Of a DNA stretch of 64,000 nucleotides, positions 1-8,020 are shown piece by piece. Origin of the DNA: an uncultured Campylobacter sp. (GTDB lineage Bacteria; Campylobacterota; Campylobacteria; Campylobacterales; Campylobacteraceae); the NCBI RefSeq assembly GCF_938030685.1, contig NZ_CALHHX010000168.1:1-64000 (forward strand), read 5' to 3'. The position numbers were made by a program, and so were the translations under genes. The stretch's first letter is position 1. Each line of letters starts with the position of its first letter. The notes beneath the pieces were generated by a model. That model saw only the letters and a list, made by a program, of their open reading frames with translations, had not been told where the DNA came from and searched no databases.

Positions 1-1
1 C

Positions 2-1060
2 GATTTTTTAAGAAACACTGCGATTTTAGGCGCCGTTATGGCAACTCCGAGTACCATTTTGGGCGGGGAAAAAGTCATTGGCAAAAAGAGAACTTTCGGG
101 CTATCGCTAAATCACGAAATTTTGGAGGAGGGTAAGCAGACGCGGCTTTGGATACCGCTTCCTCTCATCACGGAGTATCAAAAGGTAAGCGACATAAAAT
201 TTGACGGCAATTTCAACGATCCGTCCGTGGACTATGGCGAAATTCCGACGCTCTATGCCGGCTACGTCGGTGTGGCAAAGCCCACGCTAAATATTAAATT
301 TAGCGTCGAGACCTTTGAGCGAAATACCGACTTTAGCAAGGTAAAATTTAATCCGAACGAAAAGCTTAACCCCGAGGTGGCGAAGTTTTTAGAGCCTAGC
401 ACGCAGATTCAAATCGACGGCATCGTCAAGCAAAAATCAGACGAGATCGCAGGCGGCATAAAGGGCGATTTGGAAAAGGCGCGCGCGATTTATACGTGGG
501 TGGCAAACACTATGCAGCGCGATAACAGCGTGCTAGGCTGCGGGCTAGGGGACGTGAAGCAAATTTTAAGCAGCGGCAAGCTAAGCGGCAAATGCACCGA
601 CATAAATAGCGTTTTCGTCGCACTTTGCCGCGCACAGGGCATCGCCGCAAGAGAGATGTTTGGTATCCGCGTCGGCGCGTCAAGATTTAGCGCTCAAATG
701 GGCGCCGCGCCTAAAGATGGCGTCAGCCATATCTCGGGCGCGCAGCACTGCAGGGCGGAATTTTATCTAAAAGGCCACGGCTGGATCCCGGTCGATCCTG
801 CGGACGTTACAAAGGTGCGATTGGGCGAGAAGCTAAGCAATGACGACAGCAAGCTCGCTAAAATCCGCGAGTATTTATTCGGCAACTGGGAGATGTGCTG
901 GATCGGCTTTAACTACGGCAGAGACTTCACGCTAAGCCCGCGTCCGGCGCAATTTCCGATCAATAATTTTGGCTATCCTTACGGCGAAGTGGACGGCAAC
1001 ACGCTAAATTACTACTCGCCGAAAGATTTCAGCTACGATTACAGATCGAAAGAGTTGTAG
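2..1060 (+). CDS. Tat-exported transglutaminase-like protein (5' partial)
   Basis: The frame is open from base 2 and reads DFLRNTAILGAVMA before the first ATG at 38. That is the end of a twin-arginine signal peptide (expected RRxFLR pattern, with the RR just outside the window), so the ATG at 38 is internal and the real start lies upstream. The mature part has a transglutaminase-like core: GKCTD puts the catalytic Cys at codon 593, QHC gives His at codon 746 and VDPAD gives Asp at codon 794, in the Cys-His-Asp order of the family. This family (papain-like fold) contains proteases and amide hydrolases more often than true cross-linking enzymes. The substrate is unknown. It is probably periplasmic and folded before export. 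Fold assignment is confident; function is not. Confidence 0.85.
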   Translation, partial: DFLRNTAILGAVMATPSTILGGEKVIGKKRTFGLSLNHEILEEGKQTRLWIPLPLITEYQKVSDIKFDGNFNDPSVDYGEIPTLYAGYVGVAKPTLNIKFSVETFERNTDFSKVKFNPNEKLNPEVAKFLEPSTQIQIDGIVKQKSDEIAGGIKGDLEKARAIYTWVANTMQRDNSVLGCGLGDVKQILSSGKLSGKCTDINSVFVALCRAQGIAAREMFGIRVGASRFSAQMGAAPKDGVSHISGAQHCRAEFYLKGHGWIPVDPADVTKVRLGEKLSNDDSKLAKIREYLFGNWEMCWIGFNYGRDFTLSPRPAQFPINNFGYPYGEVDGNTLNYYSPKDFSYDYRSKEL

Positions 1061-1467
1061 CGGTTCGCGTTTTGCTATGCGGCACGTCGAACTACTTGAG
1101 CTTTTTGAGTAGGTATACAAGAGAGGCTTCCCGCTAGACGACTTTGGGCGGATGTGTAAAAGCGCGCCTAATCTACATGCTGCCGCGTCTGCATCAGAAA
1201 AAATTCTGCGTCTTATTTGGCGTGTAATTTTAAAATTTTTAGAATTTTGCGAGCGACATGGCGGCGAAATTTTGAAATTTTAAAGCGAGCAAAATTTTGA
1301 AATTTTTCGGCGCGAAATTTTAAAATTTACGGCTTGCGGAATTTAAAATTTCGCCTCTTTGCCACTCTGTGCGAAATTTGGTAGCGGTAAAATTTGCAGA
1401 TAAAATTCCACGCCTAAAGCCGACGAGGGTGCGACAAGATTATTAAGATTATACTTAAAGGCAAAAT
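1061..1467. other. Intergenic, no gene seen
   Basis: About 400 bases without a credible coding region. From about 1210 to 1400 there are repeated AT blocks of the AAATTTTAAAATTT type separated by short GC-rich spacers, the same texture as other gaps in this window. The promoter of the merT/merP-like pair should be in the last 100 bases, but I see no clear -10 box. Confidence 0.5.
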
Positions 1468-1869
1468 TTGAAAACCGAACTAGAAAATCCCGCGCAAGAA
1501 ACCTTGACGCAAAAGCGAGAATATCCTGGCAAAAATCGCTTCAGCACGCGCAGTCTGTGGCTGATATTCGCCGCGATTTTTAGCGCGGTTGCGGCGACGT
1601 TTTGCTGCCTGCCCGCGCTTTTATTTTTGATTTTCGGCGCGAGCTTTTCCATTTTTTCAGGCGCAGAGGCGCTGGAAGGTTACCGTGCGCCGCTTTCTGC
1701 GTTAGCGCTTTTTTGCTTCGCGCTTTCTGCATTTTTCTTTTTCAAAAAGCCGCGCGCATGCTCGCTGCAAAGCGGGCGCAAAAAATGGATTCTGATCTAC
1801 GCGCTCTTAGGAGCCTTGCTTGCCTTTATGCTTACATATCCCGAAATTTTAGGAGGGCTTTATGCGTAA
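1468..1869 (+). CDS. merT: MerT-like metal transport membrane protein
   Basis: 133-residue membrane protein with a TTG start and roughly three membrane segments. The first (about residues 28-52) carries the paired cysteines TFCCLP typical of MerT, followed by the conserved A-L-E-x-Y-R region (GAEALEGYRAP) seen before helix 2. A further Cys lies in the cytoplasmic loop (RACSL). In MerT the CC pair takes the metal ion from periplasmic MerP and passes it inward. The 3' end overlaps the next gene, a MerP-like protein, by 8 bases, so the two are translationally coupled. No merA or merR is adjacent, so the substrate may not be mercury. Family call is good; substrate unknown. Confidence 0.75.
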   Translation: MKTELENPAQETLTQKREYPGKNRFSTRSLWLIFAAIFSAVAATFCCLPALLFLIFGASFSIFSGAEALEGYRAPLSALALFCFALSAFFFFKKPRACSLQSGRKKWILIYALLGALLAFMLTYPEILGGLYA

Positions 1870-2122
1870 AATTTTGTTTTTGATGCTTGGATTTACGGCG
1901 CTTTTTGCCGACAAAGAGGTTAAAATTTACGTGGAAAAAATCCACTGTCCGCTCTGCACCGCGATCGTGCGAAAGGCGCTTTTGCAAACGCCAGGAGTGA
2001 TAAGCGCAAAGGTTTCGCAGCAGAGCAAAACCGCGACCGTCGTAGCAAAGGATGATACAAACGCGACCGCGATGCTTGAGGCGATCGCAAAAACGGGCTA
2101 TAAGGGCGTAATCGTAAAATAA
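1862..2122 (+). CDS. merP: MerP-like periplasmic heavy-metal binding protein
   Basis: 86-residue protein: short signal peptide (MRKILFLMLGFTALFA) followed by one heavy-metal-associated (HMA) domain. The metal site is HCPLC, a CxxC in the normal HMA position although the usual GMTC is replaced by KIHC. The rest (PGVISAKVS, ATVVAKD, AIAKTGYKGVIVK) follows the beta-alpha-beta HMA pattern. It begins inside the merT-like gene (ATGCGTAA overlap) and is expected to hand a thiophilic metal to that permease. It could alternatively be a Cu chaperone-like domain; pairing with a CC-containing MerT-like protein favours the MerTP assignment. Confidence 0.78.
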   Translation: MRKILFLMLGFTALFADKEVKIYVEKIHCPLCTAIVRKALLQTPGVISAKVSQQSKTATVVAKDDTNATAMLEAIAKTGYKGVIVK

Positions 2123-2375
2123 AAATCCCCGGCAAAATTCTGACTAAATTTTAAATAAATTCTTGCTAAATTTCGGTAAAATTCATGCGACTTTGCATAA
2201 AATTTCATTTTGCGCGGCTTGCCTGCAGCGTAAGCTAGCGCGATTGAAATTCTGCGCGTATTTTGCGGAAGCGCTATGTCGGCGCGGTCGCGTTTAAATT
2301 TAGCAGAATTTCGCAAGCGCTTAAGCGAGTGCGGTTGCTTTTAAATTCAACGGGCGTGTCGCAATAACGCGCGGA

Positions 2376-2381
2376 TATAAT
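2376..2381 (+). promoter_or_regulatory. Probable -10 box for pepD
   Basis: TATAAT about 20 bases upstream of the pepD start, with AAGGAG just before the ATG. No -35 is evident, which is usual for Campylobacter sigma-70 promoters. Confidence 0.5.
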
Positions 2382-2400
2382 AAATTCACAAGGAGCAAAC

Positions 2401-3678
2401 ATGCAAAAAAACGAGGTTATGAATGATTTTAAAAAGCTGTGCGAGATACCGCACTGCAGCTGCGAAACGGAGCAGATGAGGGAGTTTTTAGCGGATTTTG
2501 CGCGCTGCCAGGGCTTTAGCGTGAGCGTCGATCAGGCGGGTAACATCCACGCCATAAAGGGCGAGCCTAAAATTTGCTTGCAAAGCCACTACGACATGGT
2601 TTGCGTGGGCGCAGCGCCGAATTTGCAGCTCATCGAAGAAAACGGCATCCTAAGGGCGAAAAACTCGAGCTTGGGCGCTGACGACGGTATCGGCGTGGCG
2701 ATGATGATGGGCGCGATGCGGGAGTTTGCGAACTTAGAGTGCCTATTCACCAACGACGAAGAGGTTGGGCTCGTGGGCGCAAACGCCTTTAAGGGTAAAA
2801 TTCTATCGCCGAATCTGCTAAATTTAGACAGCGAAGAGGACGACCGCGTAACGCTGGGATGCGCCGGCGGCATAAACGTAAGCGCAAAAATCGGCGCGCA
2901 GACCATCAAAAAGAGCGGTAAAATTTACGAGATCGGCGTCACGGGGCTTAGCGGCGGGCACTCGGGCAACGAGATACATAAAAATATCCCAAACGCGACC
3001 AAGCTGCTAGCGAAATTCCTTGCCGAGGAGGGCTGTGAGCTTATTAGCCTGGATTTTGGCGAGAGGAGTAACTCGATCCCCGCAAACGCCGTGTGTAAGG
3101 CGCTCTGCGCGCATGAGCCAAGGCAGCGCGGCCTAGCGTGGGTAAAGAGCCTCGGCGAGGGCGAAGCGGACGTGCTGGTAAACAGCGGTAAAATTTTGGC
3201 GCTCATCAACTCGTTTGCCCAGGGCGTGCGCAGCTACGATACGCAGCTTGGCATGGTGAATGAAAGCATAAATCTATCGACCGTCAAGCAAAAGGGCGAA
3301 GTGATCGAGTTTGACTTTTTCGCGCGAGCGATGAAGCGCGAGGGGCTTGAAAATCTGGGCTTTGAGACCGCTACGCTAGCTAATGCGCTGGGTTTTGATG
3401 TGAGAGTAGCCGACCGCTCAGCGAACTGGGCGCCGTGCATCAGCGACTTTGCCCATCTGGTGCTTGAGGAGTTGCAAAAACAAAAGCCGCAGGCCAAATT
3501 TGCCGCCGTCCACGCTGGCCTTGAGTGCGGCGTACTGGTCGCAAAACAACCCGAGCTGCAAGCCTGCTCCATAGGCCCCAACATCCACTCGCCTCACTCG
3601 GTGAACGAGCACTGTGAGATAGCGTCGGTGGAGATGATGGCGGAGGTGGCGAGAAATATCGTCGCTAGACTGCAATAA
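2401..3678 (+). CDS. pepD: Aminoacyl-histidine dipeptidase (M20 family)
   Basis: 425 residues, M20 zinc metallopeptidase of the PepD (Xaa-His dipeptidase) type, which cleaves beta-Ala-His and other dipeptides in the cytoplasm. Motifs run in family order: LQSHYDMV (His and Asp around residues 62-65), GADDGIG (bridging Asp), TNDEEVGLVGA (catalytic Glu pair), NLDSEE (metal ligand), SGGHSG at the lid domain and a C-terminal HSPHSVNE (last metal His). There is no signal peptide. Start is well supported by AAGGAGCAAAC before ATG. Somewhat shorter than E. coli PepD (485), which I recall as normal for Campylobacter. It appears to be a single-gene unit. Confidence 0.9.
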   Translation: MQKNEVMNDFKKLCEIPHCSCETEQMREFLADFARCQGFSVSVDQAGNIHAIKGEPKICLQSHYDMVCVGAAPNLQLIEENGILRAKNSSLGADDGIGVAMMMGAMREFANLECLFTNDEEVGLVGANAFKGKILSPNLLNLDSEEDDRVTLGCAGGINVSAKIGAQTIKKSGKIYEIGVTGLSGGHSGNEIHKNIPNATKLLAKFLAEEGCELISLDFGERSNSIPANAVCKALCAHEPRQRGLAWVKSLGEGEADVLVNSGKILALINSFAQGVRSYDTQLGMVNESINLSTVKQKGEVIEFDFFARAMKREGLENLGFETATLANALGFDVRVADRSANWAPCISDFAHLVLEELQKQKPQAKFAAVHAGLECGVLVAKQPELQACSIGPNIHSPHSVNEHCEIASVEMMAEVARNIVARLQ

Positions 3679-3989
3679 ATTTAGCGGCTTGTCTTTTTCC
3701 TTTATACGTCGTTGGAAACTCGGTCGGCTTCGGTCACGTATTGCGTATACGCTCCCTCGCCTCCGTCGTTTCCGTCTAGTCTAAAGAAAAAATACTTCGC
3801 CTTTAAAATTTAACGGCGGTTTCTCTTTTGAGCGTCTTTATAGAAATTACGCTTGCGGCGTCGCTACGTTGGTTTTGAAAGAGATTTTTGCTTTGTTGCA
3901 CTCGCAACTGCAAGCAGAACGCAAATTTTCGCTCCGCAGGCTATATGACGGAACCGCTTGCCGAAATAGCAATTTAAAAGGAGATAAAA
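3679..3989. other. Intergenic, no gene seen
   Basis: 311 bases between pepD and the next gene. I see no coding region and no clear terminator. An AAAAGGAG ribosome binding site lies at the right edge, directly before the ATG at 3990. Confidence 0.5.
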
Positions 3990-5321
3990 ATGGAAAGCCA
4001 GGTCAAAAATTTTCTGCAAAATTGCGAGCAGATCGTTAAATTGCAAGCAAAGCAATACGAAAACCGTAGCTCTTTCGCAACCAAAATTCCGCCCGTTTTT
4101 ATACTGTCTTATGATAAATTTGAGAAAAAATACGGCTCAAATTTACATTTGGATAGCAGTTCCTGCGTGCTGGTGTTTGACGGCGATCTTAGCCTGTCGG
4201 GAGGCACGATAAATTCCGCTTGGCTTAAGGATAAATTTAACGAAGCGGGTGGCAGAAATAACGCGCGAGCGATGTTTGTTAATGGAAATTTATCTATCGG
4301 CGGCGATATCGTCGATGATGATTATCTGTTTTTGCAAGTCGCCAAAGATACGGCGTGTAATTATCTGCATTCGCAGGACGGCGTTATCGCAATCGGCGGC
4401 AATCTAACGACGCTTTGGGGCATAAGCGGCGAATACAACGACGGAATGTTGCAGGTTTTTGGAAAAACGCAAGCGCCGTATATCGTCTCAAATGACCACA
4501 CAATGCCTGATCATAGCGCTAGAGAATGCGTCTATGTCCTAGATGGACGGATCGGTCAAAGCTACCCGGGCGCGCTTGAGGGTTGGGAATTTTTCGAAAA
4601 TAGCGAGCTGATGTTTAAGGACGGAATTTGCGAAGATGAACATCAGATCGATATTTCCGCCTTTTTTGAATTTGTAAAAAAGGGCGTTAATCCGCTGGTG
4701 GATTTTAAAACTTTTGAAGCTAGAAAAGCCGCCATGGATGAAGAGAATGAAGAGCAAGAGCCAGAATGCGCGGACGATCTGCCTAAAAATTCCGAAACCA
4801 TCGCCGAGATATTAAATTTAGAAAATTTCAGCGGTGGCGATGAGGAGTTATACGAGTATATGGCGAGCGAATTCGGAGCCATAGAAAAAATAGACGATGA
4901 AAGCGAAAAATACGCTTATGGCGGCAGGGCCTTCGAGCTATCTATCGTCGCGGCGAGAATGGCGGAAAATTGGCGGCTGATTATGCAGCGTTACTCTGCG
5001 CGGCAGATAGACGAGCTACGCAAAATCATCATTAAGAGCGCGACTAATTTGGCTGATTATTTTTTAAAGATCGGCGATAAAAAACAGCTTGCGTTCATCC
5101 ATGAATTTTTAAACGATGATGCGGTGAGCATCGAAAAGGACGAGCCGTTTTTATATGAAACGCTGGTGCGCGCGAGCTTGGAGCTGCAAGATTACGATAA
5201 CGCTTACGCGTTAGCGTCCGTCATCGATAAAAAGTCCGAATTTTTGCCGCAGGAGATGGCAAAAAGCATCGCGGACGTTATTAAAAGCGAAGGCTACCAG
5301 GCTTGGCTGGCAAAACAGTAG
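3990..5321 (+). CDS. Unknown protein with bactofilin/solenoid-like G-N-L repeats
   Basis: 443 residues, cytoplasmic (no signal peptide or membrane segment). The first half has short strands ending in glycine and asparagine turns, such as LVFDGDLSLSGG, FVNGNLSIGGDI and IAIGGNLTTLWG, suggesting a small beta-solenoid like polymer-forming cytoskeletal (bactofilin-type) domains. A central acidic linker follows (about residues 248-275, EENEEQEPE), then an alpha-helical second half that looks like TPR/ARM-type helices. Good AAAAGGAG ribosome binding site. The gene is isolated, converging on nth with a shared hairpin between them. Proteins of this layout sometimes sit near contact-dependent toxins, but nothing here proves that. 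I do not recognise the family with certainty. Confidence 0.7.
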   Translation: MESQVKNFLQNCEQIVKLQAKQYENRSSFATKIPPVFILSYDKFEKKYGSNLHLDSSSCVLVFDGDLSLSGGTINSAWLKDKFNEAGGRNNARAMFVNGNLSIGGDIVDDDYLFLQVAKDTACNYLHSQDGVIAIGGNLTTLWGISGEYNDGMLQVFGKTQAPYIVSNDHTMPDHSARECVYVLDGRIGQSYPGALEGWEFFENSELMFKDGICEDEHQIDISAFFEFVKKGVNPLVDFKTFEARKAAMDEENEEQEPECADDLPKNSETIAEILNLENFSGGDEELYEYMASEFGAIEKIDDESEKYAYGGRAFELSIVAARMAENWRLIMQRYSARQIDELRKIIIKSATNLADYFLKIGDKKQLAFIHEFLNDDAVSIEKDEPFLYETLVRASLELQDYDNAYALASVIDKKSEFLPQEMAKSIADVIKSEGYQAWLAKQ

Positions 5322-5353
5322 GTCCCGAAAAGTAAAATTTCATAAAATTTAAA

Positions 5354-5396
5354 TCCGTAAAATTTAACTCGCGAACATAGACTTAAATTTTACGGA
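5354..5396. terminator. Bidirectional hairpin between convergent genes
   Basis: A perfect 14-bp stem (TCCGTAAAATTTAA at 5354-5367 pairing with its complement at 5383-5396) around a 15-base loop, between the convergent 443-residue gene and nth. It overlaps the last codons of nth. A-rich and T-rich flanks make it plausible as a terminator on both strands. Confidence 0.65.
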
Positions 5397-6025
5397 AAAT
5401 TCTTATCCTTGCTGTGGCACAGCTCGTTTAAAAAGCACTCCTTACAGTTCGGCTTTATCGCCTTACAGGTGTAGCGACCGAAAAGCACCATGCCTTGGTG
5501 CAGCTTACCAAGATCTGTTTTAAAAGCCTCGCTAAGATCGCGCTCCGTAAGCTCGGGCGTCTTTGCACGGCTCAGCCCTAGGCGATGCGCGACGCGAAAG
5601 ACGTGCGTATCCACCGCCATCACGTTTGCGCCCGCGCCCTCCAAAAGCACGACGTGAGCGGTCTTTTGCCCCACGCCCGCAAGAGATTTGAGCCCCGCTT
5701 CATCAAGCGGCACGACGCCGTCAAAGTCGCTAACTACCGCCTGCGCCATTTTGATTAAATTTACCGCTTTGTTGTTGTAGAAATTGCACGAGCTGATTAG
5801 CAGCTTAACGCTTGCCAGATTGGCCTTTGCAAGCTCTGCAACGCTAGGGAATTCCGCAAAAAAGCGCGGCGTGATCAAATTTACCCGCTTGTCGGTACAC
5901 TGCGCGCTAAGCATCACGCAGACTAAAAGCTGATAGGTATCTTTAAATTTCAGCTCGCTGCGCTCTTCCGCGAAGTTTTGCAGAATTCTCTTTTTTATCT
6001 CTAAAATATCTTTTTTACTTCTCAT
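5390..6025 (-). CDS. nth: Endonuclease III (DNA glycosylase/AP lyase)
   Basis: Base-excision repair enzyme removing oxidised pyrimidines. The helix-hairpin-helix LAGVGQKTAHVV contains the catalytic Lys and AVDTHVFR contains the catalytic Asp. The C-terminus carries the 4Fe-4S cluster pattern C-x6-C-x2-C-x5-C (CKAIKPNCKECFLNELC). An earlier ATG exists at 6031, but TGAGGA sits only one base from it and seven from the ATG at 6025, so I take 6025 (211 residues). It is divergent from peb4, the same arrangement I recall in C. jejuni (Cj0595c/Cj0596). Confidence 0.93.
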   Translation of the reverse strand: MRSKKDILEIKKRILQNFAEERSELKFKDTYQLLVCVMLSAQCTDKRVNLITPRFFAEFPSVAELAKANLASVKLLISSCNFYNNKAVNLIKMAQAVVSDFDGVVPLDEAGLKSLAGVGQKTAHVVLLEGAGANVMAVDTHVFRVAHRLGLSRAKTPELTERDLSEAFKTDLGKLHQGMVLFGRYTCKAIKPNCKECFLNELCHSKDKNFP

Positions 6026-6095
6026 TTGCATTTCCTCAAGGCGGAATTCTACCCTAAAATTCTAAAGTACAGTTTGATTGTTAACAACTTTGAGT

Positions 6096-6101
6096 TATAA
6101 T
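6096..6101 (+). promoter_or_regulatory. -10 box for peb4
   Basis: TATAAT preceded by TTTGAGT, 27 bases before the peb4 ATG; predicts a short 5' leader ending in AAGGA. Confidence 0.6.
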
Positions 6102-6127
6102 CGCCGTTAAAATTTTTTTAAGGAATT

Positions 6128-6940
6128 ATGATGAAAAAAGTTTTATTTACAGCAATTAGTTTGGCTGCTGCTATCAGCCTTAACGCTACTGTTTACGCTA
6201 CCGTAAATGGCAAAGACGTAACCGAAAAAGAGCTTGCTCCGCTACTTCAAGGCATAGGCAATGTAGATATCGCCGCTCTTAATGCAGAGCAAAAAAAGGA
6301 GCTTATCGATAAAGGCATCGATCTGATGCTGCTAACGGATGAAGCTAAAAAATCGGGCGTTATGGACGAAGACGTTTATAAAAAAGAGCTTGAAATCGTA
6401 AAAGATAACTTAGCGCTTCGTGTATGGCAGGCTAAAGAAGCTAGCAAAATAAATATCGACGATAAAGAAATAGGCGATTTTTATAACAAAAACAAAGCGC
6501 GCTTTACCGAGCCTGCGAGAATCAAAGCGGCTCAGATCGTCGTTAAAACCGAAGCTGAGGCAAACGATATCATTAAGCAGTTAAAAGGGCTTAGCGACAG
6601 TGCACTATTTACTAAATTTGCAGAGCTTGCCAAAGCTAAATCTATCGATCCGCAGGCTAAACAAACCGGCGGCGAGCTAGGCTGGATGCCTAGCGATCAG
6701 GTCAAGCCTTTTGCCGATGCGATCTCTAAGATAAAAGATGGTCAAATCACCACTAAAGCGATTAAAAGCAGGGTCGGATATCACGTCGTGTTAAAAGAGG
6801 AGTCTCAAGCTAAAAAGCAGTTAAGTCAAAGCGAAGCAAAGCCTTTTATTGAGCGCGTGCTTAGACAGCAAAAAGCGGCGAAAGTAGTCGAGCAAAAAGC
6901 GGCAGATCTTCACAAAAACGCTAAAATCGAGTATAAATAA
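6128..6940 (+). CDS. peb4: PEB4/CBF2 periplasmic peptidyl-prolyl isomerase (SurA-like chaperone)
   Basis: 270 residues with a clear signal peptide (MMKKVLFTAISLAAAISLNA). The N-terminal half is the helical chaperone region. A parvulin-type PPIase domain follows at about residues 125-230 (ARIKAAQIVVKTEAEA, GGELGWM, VGYHVVLK), then a C-terminal helix that packs back on the chaperone part. It assists outer-membrane protein folding and adhesion in C. jejuni (Cj0596), where the neighbours nth and fba are the same. The adjacent ATG at 6131 has slightly better spacing to AGGA and is an equally possible start. It is followed 14 bases later by fba, so probably co-transcribed. Confidence 0.92.
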   Translation: MMKKVLFTAISLAAAISLNATVYATVNGKDVTEKELAPLLQGIGNVDIAALNAEQKKELIDKGIDLMLLTDEAKKSGVMDEDVYKKELEIVKDNLALRVWQAKEASKINIDDKEIGDFYNKNKARFTEPARIKAAQIVVKTEAEANDIIKQLKGLSDSALFTKFAELAKAKSIDPQAKQTGGELGWMPSDQVKPFADAISKIKDGQITTKAIKSRVGYHVVLKEESQAKKQLSQSEAKPFIERVLRQQKAAKVVEQKAADLHKNAKIEYK

Positions 6941-6954
6941 TATAGGAGCTAAAA

Positions 6955-8019
6955 ATGGGCGTTTTAGATATAGTAAAACCGGGCGTTTTAAGTGGCGATG
7001 ACGTAAGTAAAGTCTATGCGTATGCGAAGCAGCAGGGCTTTGCGATCCCTGCGGTAAACGTAGTGGGATCAAATTCCATAAACGCCGTCTTGGAAAGCGC
7101 TAAAATCGCAAATTCGCCCGTTATTATTCAGTTTAGCAACGGCGGCGCAGCGTTTTATGCGGGCGCTACTTGCCCTAATGCCGCAGTTTTAGGCGCTATT
7201 GCAGGCGCGCGCCAGGTGCATGCTCTGGCAGCTCATTATGGCGTTGCGGTGATTTTGCATACTGATCATGCCGCGAGGAAGCTGCTTCCGTGGATCGACG
7301 AGCTCATCGAAGCTAATGCCGCTCATAAAAAAGCTCACGGCGTGCCGCTGTTTAGCTCGCATATGCTCGATCTTAGCGAGGATGATTTGGAGCTAAATTT
7401 AGCGACCTGCGAGAAGTATTTGGAAATTTTAAGCGATCTTGGAATTTCGCTTGAGATCGAGCTTGGCGTCACAGGCGGCGAAGAGGACGGCGTCGATAAT
7501 ACCGGCGTCGATAACGCGCGGCTTTACACCCAGCCCGCAGATGTCGCGCTTGCCTACGAGCGACTTGGCAAAATCAGCGATAGATTCAGCATTGCAGCGA
7601 GCTTCGGCAACGTCCACGGCGTGTATAAGCCGGGCAACGTCGTGCTGCGACCCGAAATTTTAAAAAATTCTCAAAAATTCGTGCGCGAGAAATTTAATCT
7701 GCAATCCGAAAAGCCCGTAAATTTCGTCTTTCATGGCGGCAGCGGCAGCGATACCTCCGACATCAAGGCAGCCGTAAGCTACGGCGTAGTTAAGATGAAT
7801 ATCGACACCGACACGCAGTGGGCATTTTGGGACGGCGTGCGCGCTTATGAGGTCAAAAATCGCGGCTATTTGCAGGCTCAAATCGGCAATCCGGAAGGTG
7901 AGGATAAACCGAATAAAAAATTCTACGATCCTCGCAAGTGGCTGAGGGCAGGCGAGCAGAGTATGGTGGCGCGCTTGCAGGTCGCATTTGACAATCTAAA
8001 TTGCCTAAATAGGAACTAA
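6955..8019 (+). CDS. fba: Class II fructose-bisphosphate aldolase
   Basis: 354 residues, the length of class IIA aldolases (E. coli FbaA 359). It reversibly cleaves fructose 1,6-bisphosphate; in Campylobacter, which lacks phosphofructokinase, it works mainly in gluconeogenesis. Visible features: VILHTDHAARK with zinc His and catalytic Asp, the E-x-G-V-T-G-G-E-E-D-G-V motif with its Glu metal ligands, FGNVHGVYKPG with a zinc His, and VFHGGSGS and MNIDTDTQ for phosphate binding. AGGAG before ATG. One base separates its stop from the next gene, so the stator-like pair downstream is probably in the same transcript. Confidence 0.95.
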   Translation: MGVLDIVKPGVLSGDDVSKVYAYAKQQGFAIPAVNVVGSNSINAVLESAKIANSPVIIQFSNGGAAFYAGATCPNAAVLGAIAGARQVHALAAHYGVAVILHTDHAARKLLPWIDELIEANAAHKKAHGVPLFSSHMLDLSEDDLELNLATCEKYLEILSDLGISLEIELGVTGGEEDGVDNTGVDNARLYTQPADVALAYERLGKISDRFSIAASFGNVHGVYKPGNVVLRPEILKNSQKFVREKFNLQSEKPVNFVFHGGSGSDTSDIKAAVSYGVVKMNIDTDTQWAFWDGVRAYEVKNRGYLQAQIGNPEGEDKPNKKFYDPRKWLRAGEQSMVARLQVAFDNLNCLNRN

Positions 8020-8020
8020 T

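Noticed and set aside
1468..2122. Full mercury-resistance operon
   Set aside because: No merA, merR or merB in the neighbourhood; only transport-type genes are present.
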